Both the position numbers and the translations under genes were made by a program. Shown here piece after piece: positions 11,073-23,000 of a DNA stretch of 64,000 bases. Every line of letters starts with the position of its first letter. Position 1 is the first letter of the stretch. The DNA lies in the NCBI RefSeq assembly GCF_932526225.1, contig NC_064037.1, positions 6,988,203 to 7,052,202 of the forward strand. The letters run 5' to 3'. The stretch comes from Nematostella vectensis. Taxonomy: Eukaryota > Cnidaria > Anthozoa > Actiniaria > Edwardsiidae. A model generated the notes under the pieces. It did not search any database and was not told the origin of the DNA. It saw nothing but the letters and a program-made list of their open reading frames with translations.

Positions 11073-14000
11073 TTAATTTCCTTTGAGCGATGACATGCCA
11101 GCTCGCATCACTTCGTCGACCAATAGAAGATTGCTGGCAATCACAGTACTAAAACACAACACAACTTTCATGAGAAGGATCCACAGAAGAAGATATCGAA
11201 CGATCAGGCAAGAGATACTGTGTTTGGTCACATGGGTCCAGGTAGTACTGTGGAGTCGAAGTGTTTTTCGAAAGAATGTAAAATTGGTAAAATTCCGAAC
11301 CCTTATAACGCAAGTATGCATCTTACCACGAGTGCAGAAGCTGCCGTTTGACCCGATAGTTATCCCACACGCCCGCATCGGCTGGTATCATAGCTTCACC
11401 TAAACGAAAATGACAAGATTACAATCAGATAGCTATGGCAGACCCCACTGCAGGCAAAAGAGATAAGTTCGCGAATCATGGGTCACGCCCGCATAAGCTG
11501 GAATCATAGCTTCACCTAGACAATGATGGCAAGAAAACAATCAGGTTGTCCAAAGGTAGGTAACCCCCTCCCCCTTCAAGAAAATTCTGGATCGGGCGTT
11601 AAGGTTACCATGCACTGTTAAATGCTATTACCTGAGGAAAGGTCAACACCAACTGGTGTGTTGCTATCAGCATACTCCTCCTAAACAAACAGAACAGGGT
11701 GATTAGATTAGTCCTCAGATAATATACAGTGGAAAGGATATGACTGTCTACATATCATACGCTCGATGGCTAAGCCGTCTCATGTTTCAGTGCATGTGCA
11801 ATGCCAACGAAACAGTAAGAGAAAGAAAATCCTAACAAAGGCATTTACCAGTAACTTGACCATAGTCTCCTGAGGATCAAACCCAGAGTTCTGAGCCAGG
11901 GTTTTGGGAATCACGAGCAAGGCGTCAGCGAATGCCTGGAAATAAAAATATCATGCCAATTAAAAATCAGTTTGTGACCTAAACGCAAGTTGTTGCATGG
12001 TGTTAGGGTTAATTGAAATTGCACTATTGAAGTATCACTTCCACTTTGAGACAGGTGTATTATAATGGAAGGTGAGAGTGGGTTTGGCCCTTGCTCAAAA
12101 ATTTTATATCGATAACTCATTCTCCCACACTTACTTGAACGCCCAGTCGTGCCCGACCTTTGACTGTCTTTTTAAAATCTATCAAAGCTGCATGTATTGC
12201 GATCTCCAAGGCACCAGCGCCTGGCACAACACACCCTAGAGACAACAATTAAATATTACATACATGAGTGTTTGAGTGTTTTGGTATTTCTGCAATATTC
12301 GAAACTATCTTACCATCCTCAATTGCATTCTTGACAGCTCTTAAGCCATCACGGATCGCATCCTTGATCTGGCTCAGGGTGTGTTTGTTAGGACCTTGTA
12401 AGACAAAATGTAAACTTGAGAATAGTCTTACTGTAATCAGTAGACATACAGTACAGTACTATTGAGTGACTAAGCAAGGCTTGTTTTAGATAGAGACATC
12501 TAAATACAGCATCAAGTAAAAACAAATATGTTGGGCAGAGTTGCTGCTGCTTGTATACAGAGGAAATCTATCACTGTCAACGAATACACTCTTTTTTATA
12601 AAAACGTCTAATTTTGAGTTGAGGCTGGGCCGTTCTTATTTTTGGGACATTTTCAGGCTGAATATGTTCTTATGGTGTTCTTACATTTTAGTATATATAA
12701 GAATATACCCAATGAATTATTAGGAAGAGAATTACACTAATGATCAATAGCAATAATAAGGTATGATTCTGCATTTTAAAACCATCGGGACTAAAAAAAG
12801 AAATTTTTTTTCTGCTATTTGAGCCTCGGCATGTTCTTAGCATATTCTTAAAATTTGTGTACTCTCCGGCTTGACGTTCTTATAAAAAAGGTTCATATAA
12901 AACAAAAAGGTTTAACAGTTTACAATGGTCTGATCATTTTGCAGGCATGAGAATAGCCCAGTTTCGAATTGCCATGTTCCAGTTGGGCAGACACTAAGGA
13001 CATATCTTCAAGCTCCGGTCCAAAAAACAGCTTGCAAATAAGCAAGATTATTGAAACTTTCTGGTGCAAGAAATTCCTCTCAAGCAGAGGCCCCCACTGT
13101 GTTAATGTGTCTCTGTTCCATGTGGCGAGTGGAGACAGTGGCAGTTAATAATGACAACTGTAAGGGGTCTTGTACCAACCTTTTATTAGGATAGTGACAG
13201 ACTCAGGGTGCTTGCAGTCTTCTATAAAAGTGTACTTGTCTTCTCCCTAGATCAGGGAATTATGTGGATAGTAGAGGACAACTGTCAGTATCAGCACTGT
13301 CACAATGCATACCAGACATGCAGTGCTTACTGTATCTAGCTCAGAGGTAGTGACGAAGTTATGTCTCATCCAAATTAGTCAGACATAATGGAATATCATC
13401 ATCATTGAAAGAAATAATTGCTAAATGACTGGAATGATGCCCCGCCTCTTTCTCAATCTACATACTAACCAGGATACACAGGGTAACATTGACAACTCTT
13501 TCCAGTTTGTCCAAGAGCACAATCAATCCCCACCCCTCCTTTAGGTTCCCATCCTTTTCTTGAAAGGAATCATCTGATAAACGTATTCAGAGTCCAGTCC
13601 AGCATGCCCAAGGACATCAGTGGATAACGCCTACCCCCATCCTCTCCCCCCCCTCCCCCAAAAGGGACCATCTGACACTTACCAACACATGTTCATAGAC
13701 AAGTCCAGCATGCCCAAGGACATCAGTGGATAACGCCTACCCCCATCCTCTCCCCCCCCCTCCCCAAAAAGGGACCATCTGACACTCACCAACACATGTT
13801 CATAGACAAGTCCAGCATGCCCAAGGACATCAGTGGATAACGCCTACCCCCATCCTCCCCCCCACTCCCCAAAAAGGGACCATCTGATACTCACCAACAC
13901 ATGTTCATAGACAAGTCCAGCATGCCCAAGGACATCAGTGGATAACGCCTACCCCCATCCTCTCCCCCCCCTCCCCAAAAAGGGACCATCTGATACTCAC

Positions 14001-17000
14001 CAACACATGTTCATAGACAAGTCCAGCATGCCCAAGAACATCAGTGGATAACGCCTACCCCCATCCTCTCCCCCCCCCTCCCCAAAAAGGGACCATCTGA
14101 CACTCACCAACACATGTTCATAGACAAGTCCAGCATGCCCAAGAACATCAGTGGATAACGCCTACCCCCATCCTCTCCCCCCCTCCCCAAAAAGGGACCA
14201 TCTGATACTCACCAACACATGTTCATAGACAAGTCCAGCATGCCCAAGGACATCAGTGGATAACGCCTACCCCCATCCTCTCCCCCACCCCTCCCCAAAA
14301 AGGGGCCATCTGATATTCACCAACACATGTTCATAGACAAGTCCAGCATGCCCAAGGACATCAGTGGATAACGCCTACCTCCATCCTCTTCCCCCCCCCC
14401 CTCCCCAAAAAGTGACCATCTGACACTCACCAACACATGTTCATAGACAAGTCCAGCATGCCCAAGAACATCAGTGGATAACGCCTACCCCCATCCTTCC
14501 CCCCCACTCCCCAAAAAGGGACCATCTGATACTCACCAACACATGTTCATAGACAAGTCCAGCATGCCCAAGAACATCAGTGGATAACGCCTACCCCCAT
14601 CCTCTCCCCCCCCCCTCCCCAAAAAGGGACCATCTGATACTCACCAACACATGTTCATAGACAAGTCCAGCATGCCCAAGAACATCAGTGGATAACGCCT
14701 ACCCCCATCCTCTCCCCCCCTCCCCAAAAAGGGACCATCTGACACTCACCAACACATGTTCATAGACAAGTCCAGCATGCCCAAGGACATCAGTGGATAA
14801 CGCCTACCCCCATCCTCTCCCCCCCCTCCCCAAAAAGGGACCATCTGATACTCACCAACACATGTTCGTAGACAAGTCCAGCATGCCCAAGGACATCAGT
14901 GGATAACGCCTACCCCCATCCTCTCCCCCACCCCTCCCCAAAAAGGGACCATCTGATATTCACCAACACATGTTCATAGACAAGTCCAGCATGCCCAAGG
15001 ACATCAGTGGATAACGCCTACCCCCATCCTCTCCCCCCCTCCTCCCCAAAAAGGGACCATCTGACACTCACCAACACATGTTCATAGACAAGTCCAGCAT
15101 GCCCAAGGACATCCGTGGATAACGCCTACCCCCATCCTCCCCCCCTCCCCAAAAAGGGACCATCTGACACTCACCAACACATGTTCGTAGACAAGTCCAG
15201 CATGCCCAAGGACATCAGTGGATAACGCCTACCCCCATCCTCTCCCCCCCTCCCTCCCCAAAAAGGGACCATCTGACACTCACCAACACATGTTCATAGA
15301 CAAGTCCAGCATGCCCAAGGACATCAGGGGTCAAATCTTCCACAGAGTTGATGGCAAGTCCTCCGCAAGCCAGGGGGATTCTAAGAGGGGCAACACAGAA
15401 TTCTGTGACTATAAGCACCTTAAGCTCCTATTTGTCATGGTCACCTGTTGTGCCAATCCTTCTCAGAGGTAGTGACGAAGTTATGCCTCATCAAGTGTGG
15501 TACAGGTATAATGGACTATATCATCATGGATATTGGCACTAGTTACTGGAGCAGTATGTAGGTACTTATCAAAATTGTGCAGTTGTAGGTGCATGGCTAG
15601 GTTTGGGCAAAGGTTGCATATCCCCTTCAATTAAAAAAAGTAGTGTTTTTCGGTTGGGCTTTCCCTCCACCCCCTAGGCAGACCCTGGCTATGTGCATGA
15701 GTAGGATGGTTTTTGGATGACTCAATAGATATAGGGTTATAAGAACTCTAAAGGCAAGACTGGTGTCACTGGTGCTACCTTTCCATGTTTCTTCTCTTGG
15801 CTCGGCGCAGTGCCACAACACCCTCCTTGGCCAGCATGTCTAGAGAGAATGGGTCAATGCCCTGGGGATTCATACAAATAGTACAAACATTAGTATGTAC
15901 ATCACAACACAACACACACTACTGTATGCAAGAAAAGAGTAGGTAATCCAATCTCAGCGGTAGTGACAAAAAAGACTCAACATGTCCTTGGACAGATCAG
16001 GACAGTGTTTAGATTTAATCATGGACTGGCTAATAAAATGTTGATCAAAAAGAGAGGAGAGTTAGTGAGCGTTTCTGCTCGTACAAATGTGTTAGTGTGC
16101 ATTCTAGCGCTCTTGTTGACTCAAATTTGACATTAGGGTCAATGAGAGATTTTGCCATTCTACCCTGGTTCCAGAGCCTCAAACGTGTCTCTATTTGGTG
16201 ACCAGCGGAGTTCAGTGCAGAGGTGCTTGACAGGAGGCTCTGGCCTCTCAAAGTGTTATATTGATTTATGCCTCACTTCCATGTGAACGTTTTGTGATTA
16301 GCATATGTCAGTTTCACGTATGCCATTAATGCATGTCAATAAGAGTTGAGTATTTCTTGTCATCAGTCTTCATCATTTGCAATCATTCGTTAGGAGAACT
16401 AAATCTGTTTTTTTTTTAATACATCTTTTGATAAATCCTTTGGTCCAATAATGAGTTAACAATAACCATGACCACTCTTATCAACTGTCAGGCTGTAACT
16501 GCTAGAGAAAGATGAGCTCTTATTAACTCTTGTTAAATTGAGAATGTTGGGAAAATCCAGACCATACCTTTTGGTTAATCACTACAAAGCCTTTATTGTT
16601 GCCCTCACAGACCTGCACAACAAACGTGAAGTGTTTAAGAAAACAAGCAACTGTATACAAAATATTTGAAAGAATCCAGGATAATTTCCATGATTTTACA
16701 TTCTTTTAAGGTTTCAAAACAATATTGTTTGCATTGCCATAAAAACTCTCAGCTTCCAATAATGTTTTTAAGCACCACATATGATTAGCAAAGATGCAGG
16801 ATTTTTAAACGTTTAAAAACGTTTCGGATATGAGATTTTTGGTGTCTATTGAGTGAATGGCTTGGTGTTACGCAAGAGCATCACAAGCCCCATGTACTAT
16901 TACATGAGGATGACAAACCCTGAAACACTTATTAGAAGTTTATTTGATTGGCACCCTATAAACATAACCAAGTATCAATTTACTGCACCTGCTTCTTGAG

Positions 17001-20000
17001 ATCAATAATCTTCTGTACTTTATCATCAGTGAACTTGCGTTCTGCTGCAACAAGCTTCTCTCTCTCCTCTGAACTCTTGTAGAAAAAGCCAGAGTTTACT
17101 TCACTATAAAATAAAATAAAAAAACAAATGTGAAGATCAGTTCTTGAGAGGACCCAAGTGTAATGCCTGTGTGTATTTGGATACCAGACTTTATTTTCAT
17201 GTGTCGACTATGAGCCTCAGGCATTTAAAATGTAGACAACATTAAAATGTTTTTGCTTGTGCTTGAGGTTTCTGATCAGCACATTCACACAAGAACAAAA
17301 CAACAGCTTGAATTACTTGTGTGACCTTGTGGCCCCTAATAAGAGGCAGCCACAGAAGGTTCCTTTTTGCATGAGGCATAGTTACCAGAGTATAATGCCT
17401 GGTTCACACTAGTGACATAACAACATAATGACATAGGCGTGTGCACCCTTATGTTCATAATGTTCAAGTGTGAATGGTTCAACATTTTGACATAAGCCCA
17501 ACATAATGACATGAAAATAACCACATAAGATAATTGTTTTTTTCATTTGTCTCACTATCTCTATGTTGTTATCTTAGGCTTAAAATATTGCGCGCCTATG
17601 TTATGTCGTTATGTCACTACTGTGCAGTAGGCATAACTGCACAAACAAAGATCACAGCCACCCACCTCTTTTCATACTCCATGGAGACATTACAGGTAAG
17701 AATAAAAGCATCCTCCACCATCTTCTTCATGTCAGGGTGTCTTGCTCCATGGTCCATTACCAGTCCTTTCACCAGTCTGTGTGACAGAACACAGAGAAGA
17801 ATTATAGGGGAAATTATCCTTTAAGGAGATGTGCTCATTATAATTTGTAAGGGGCACACGAGACATACAAAACAGATGTTCTAATTGGTTCATTCAGTAT
17901 AACATAGTTTTCAGATGCAAGTTTCAATTTCCCAACTCAGAGGGTAATTCAATTCAGGCCTGTGAGGGCCTGTTTATTTATACTGAAGCGAAGTGTATGA
18001 ATAAAGCACAAATAAAAATACTAATTCAGTGATTTGTAATAAGTAACATCCAATATTTGTCTTTACTTTGAATCAGAGTCTGTCTTGTGCCGCATCTCCA
18101 TAACCTCCACCATGTGAAGATCAATGGGCTTCTTGGGCTTTCTGATGGTCAGTACGGCATCTACCACAACCTATGAAAATAGGGTGTCCCAATAAACAAC
18201 ATCTACAACAATCTTTGATGTAACAGTGTGCCACAATACGGTAAACAGCATTAACAACAAAATGCAATCATCCTGTGTCACTCTAAATAACATCTAACAA
18301 AAAAATTTAGCAACTTGTATGTGTTGATGTTGATTGCTCTCTTATTAGACACAGAGACTTACATTGAGACATCTTCTGTTAGAAAAAATTGTGTGCAATT
18401 TGTTGGAATTACATTCCATCCTTATATTTCTGCTGTTAAAGGTTTTACTGGGTATGCTTGAAGCTTACCTCTGTTAGTAAATCAGCCAGCTCAGTCCTGA
18501 CTTTAGTCCGAAGAGATGTCTTGGCAACATTAATCAGAGTGTCTCTATCCATTTCTCGGCTCACTTTTACTTCTTCAAGGACCTGTAAGAAGATTGAGCA
18601 ACATTATTTAAAGTCTTCATCAATAAATATAACCGGAATAATAAAACTCTTTTGAGGGAAGGGGCTCAAGACAAAATTCTGAGACAAAATATTTGGATTG
18701 AAGATTATCTGGATATACAGTAGGTGGTCTGAGGCATATTGCCCTAATAGGAATTTTGACATTTTCAAGCTTAAATGCTAAAGATTGCTAAGACTTAATA
18801 GAAAGTAGCTTTAGCACATATAACTTTCCCCTCAAATTCTTCTAAAAAAAACCAGTGTGTTTTTGTGGGTGGGTGGGAGGAAGGAAGGGGGATTATCTGC
18901 TGTTTAGTTTTTACCTCAAGTGCTTTCTTCTTTGCCACTTCAAATCCTTCTGTAACAAGCCTTGGATGCAATCCCTCGGATACATAAAGGTCAGCCTGTC
19001 AAGAGCACACATTTGTTAGCATCATCATCTAAAAATACTCATGATTAATAATATGTACCAGCCTGTGCTATTCCAATATCTGCTAGACTGGTCAATTAAA
19101 GGGTTATTCTACTGTCAAAAAAACTGTCAATTTTACAACGCTAGAAATTCAAAATTAGTCACAGTAGTTGTCACAATATTCTGCACATACCTGTTTTAAG
19201 AGTTCCCCAATTATCATGACATTGGATGTAGTTCCATCACCAGTAATGTCATCCTGGGAAATATCAAAATATCACAAATTAAGTAACAAAAAAAAAATAT
19301 ATAAACAGTATCATAGGGTATCACAATAATAAAAAAATATGAAACAGATGAGTTATGGGAATCACTATGATGGTCTATTTCAAAATTGCCTAATTTCATA
19401 ATAAGTCTGCAAATTAGAGATGAAACCCACAGTACTGCCCTATAATTCTTGTTTATAATAACAGGGTCTTTGTAGCAATGAGCATCATCAACAGTTAGCA
19501 GTAAAACCTTAATATTGCATACCTGAGCAGTGGCAACTCTCGCAATCAGTGATGCTGTGGGATGCTGGATTTGCTGTTGAGATAAAAATAGACATGAAAA
19601 TCAAAGAAGGAGGAGGAAAGTATTTGCATTTAAAGTAAAGTAAGCATTGTCTAGACATTCACATCAGTACACCGTGTTGTCACGCAATGGACTTTACATA
19701 GAGACATTTGATTGTTTAGTTATTTACCTAGTGGTTTGATCATATTACGACCATATTAGCACATTACCCAGGGCTTCTGAAATTACGCGCTTGTGCGGAA
19801 GCGTGTAATTTGGCTTTTTCGTGTAATCCACGCAATCCACAAATTTATGCGTAATTTGGCTAAATTTTGAAAGACAAAACATTTAATTGCACAGCTGATG
19901 TGTTCTTTTAGGGTTCTTACCTCTGTTACTTGTAAAAAAAGAGAGATATTCTTTGTAATGCGATGTTTCGAACTGAACTTCAAAAACAAATAAAATGACT

Positions 20001-23000
20001 AGCCGTTCTTTGCTGAATCGCGAAGGCCTAGGATTAATAATAATATACCTTTTTTAACCCTTTCAGGCCGGTGAACGTCAAATGACGTGTTGCGTTACAT
20101 AGCGTTATCTTACGGTGAACGTCATTTGACGTTTTCCCTAGTGACCTTTAAAAACTGACCAATAACTCTTTACCACTTCCTTATATGGGAATGCCATGTG
20201 CTTCAGTAGATAGAGCGTGAAATTTCACACAACTTTCTTATACAACTTGCGATCATTCGAACAATATCTACTGTGATAAATCACCGTTTTTTACACTGTT
20301 TTGAACTCCATTTTGACCAAATGGATTCATGGTTTGAAGATATCTTCGGAGAGTCCGATGATGAAGAGTTTGAGGGCTTTGAAAGCCAAGAAATTGGCGG
20401 TTCAAGCTCGGATAGCTTTTCCGAAGATGAAGGCCACGAGAGCGAAGACATTCAAGACGAGATTTTTCGAGAAATTCTTCGCCGATCTCTATTCCTGACT
20501 TCACTCCTAGATGCGGCCCGAAAAACCTACCTGGAAACTTGTCTCCCCTATCTTTCTCTGAGTTGTTTTTCAACTCAGAGGTGATAGAACTCATTGTGAC
20601 CGAGACTAATAAGTATGCGTTTCAATGCAACACTGACGAGTTTGACGACGAAGGAAGGAAGAAAGCTAAGGACGCGAATTGGTTCGACAAAGAGAGAAAC
20701 ATCAAACCTCTAACAGTCAAAGAACTGAAGGCGTTTCTCGGCATCACCATCATGATGGGCATTGTTGACCTCAGCGATCAGCATCGCTCATACTATACGG
20801 TATCCTCGAGACGACACGTGAAATGGTGGAAATATTTATTTTATTTTTACATGGACATCTCAATAATCAATGCATGGCAGCTCCATGGCCAGAGTGCTGA
20901 AGCGAAACTTACTAACTTCGAGTTTAGACTTGCACTTGCAAAGAGCCTCATTGGAACTTACGAGGGAAGACAGCGAGTCGGACGTCCGTGCGTTCTCCCG
21001 GTTATCGCGGATGTCGAGCACTTTTCGGAGAAATTGGCAGACAAGGCGAAAGCCTGTAAAAACTGCCAATCTAAAAACAAGCGCCTAAAAGCTGGAAATA
21101 AGGCAGTGAAACGTGCAAAGGAAACGCGAAACGGGTGCCGAAAGTGTGATGTTCACTTGTGCGTGGGAGACTGCTTTCGTGAATGGCACCAGCAGCGCAG
21201 AGACGACAAGAAATAAACTGAAATACGGACATTCCCCTGCTTGATGAAAGGACAGCAATAACATTAGAGCTTAGTTTAATACTCCATGCCACTGAATTTT
21301 AGTTTCTATAACTTTCTGCTAAGGTATAGTAAATTGTTCTCTTGACAAAGACTGTACAATAGGTGTTTTAGTGGCGGGAAATTCAAAAACATGATTTTCA
21401 TTGCTTTGTAATTCTCTTAAACCAAGCTTGTTTGACCCCATTTTAGGCTTAAAAGAATAATTATTATATGGGGAGTAAGCAATTTCTATATTGTTAGCTA
21501 CAATAATCAGTAGTTTCCTTACAATAAAGCAATGTTTGAAGGTGACTATAACTTGAGTTGTGTGAGGTTAATTAATTCAGAACAGGGGGTCATTTGTCAG
21601 TTCTGGAAACTTAGGCCTGAAAGGGTTAATTGGCTGGTGGCTAGGAGCCAATGAAAACTTGCCTAAGATATTTTCACGCAAAAAAAATAACCCCTTCAAG
21701 TTATTTCGTGCTTTCCTTCGGTACAAAATGTAGTTTGGGCGTAACAGTTGATATTCCGTGTAATTTAGCGCGTAATTCAGTAAAGAATCCGGCAAAATTT
21801 TGATTTTTAAAGAAAAATGTATTGCAAAATCCAGCATAAATTAGCGCGTAATGATTGATTTTCCGCGTAATTTAGCGCGTAATTTAGCGCGTAATTTAGC
21901 AAAGAATCCTGTGTAATTTTGAGTTTTTTCTCTCGTTATTCCAGAAGCCCTGATTACCATGTAATCCACTAGTTGCCTTTGTATTCTTGACATTTGGTAG
22001 CTTGTAACCGCCCTTAAAATCATTCCTTTTTACCAAACAATTCACTTCCTTCTAATAAATATCACTATGAGTACCAGTGGGCCTTTATTGGACTGGGAGA
22101 GAAGGTAACACTACCGTCTGAGGGTAAGGTCTATCGCCCCCTTCTCTGAAAGAAACCTGGGTCAACCCCATTTGTATGGCGTACAATACAGTGGTTATTA
22201 TGCTTGCAAATGACAATATAACTATGCTCACTTTTATAAACTAAGACAATGCATTTTTTTATTTCTCACCATTTCATGCAACAACACGTTTCCATCCTTA
22301 GTCAACTTTATATCACCTGATCCAGATACCAACCTAAAAAAAAAACAATATGGTACTAAGATATCCAAATTTCATCATGTTCACTCTATCATATTTCTTA
22401 AAAATTGCATGAAGTTCATTCTTCTCTTGGTTGTTCTACAGGAATCGTTGATATACTTAATACAAACAGCAGAGTTCAAAATAGCGGCCAGCTGCCAGCC
22501 ATAGCCGGCTGTCTTCTGGTCTTTGCTGGCTCTTTTTTTTCTGTATTCCCCTTTCATAATTTGAGGATGCAGGCGTTTTTTTGCCACAAAATTCCAGAAA
22601 GCCGGCAAAATCTAGCAGATTTAAAAAAGTTATTTTGAACCCTGAACAGACATTCCGACACGCCTTATAGAAAAAGACAGGTTGCTAAGCCGAATGGTGA
22701 ACTCAAGAAAGCTTTTATTAAAGTACAACTATACCCAGGTTTACTCGATTCAACTGTCATAAATAATCCACCACCAAACATCAAGGTTCTAGGCTGAGTA
22801 GTTGATCTTATTCACAGCAAAGAGTTCGGGAAATAGGGTGTTTTTTAACAGTACACAAATAATCTTTGACAGCCAAGTAAGAGTGAGTATAATTTAACAG
22901 TGATGTACTTTCCTGAACAACTTATCAACCTTGAAATTTTATTACAATGAATGAGTAATATTACATCAGATATTAAGTATAGTTGTCAAGGAATCGTGAA

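Larger units (their letters stand above)
19769..21951. mobile_element. Older inverted-repeat element hosting the piggyBac insertion
   Basis: The left end cagggcttctgaaattacgcg (19769) and the right end ccagaagccctg (to 21951) are inverted repeats, flanked on both sides by attacc, a possible target duplication. Between them, on both sides of the piggyBac insertion, are repeated cgtgtaatt / gcgtaatttagc motifs. CAGGG ends recall hAT elements, but the 6-bp repeat is not the usual 8 bp, so the class is uncertain. Without the insertion it would be about 600 bp. Confidence 0.65.

Noticed and set aside
13590..15290. CRISPR-like regular array
   Set aside because: Units are fully repeated with no unique spacers, and the repeat is recognisably the CCT6 exon 12 edge.
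20321..21216. Domesticated piggyBac gene
   Set aside because: The frame is shifted and the catalytic core is deleted while transposon ends are intact, which fits a dead copy better than a host gene.
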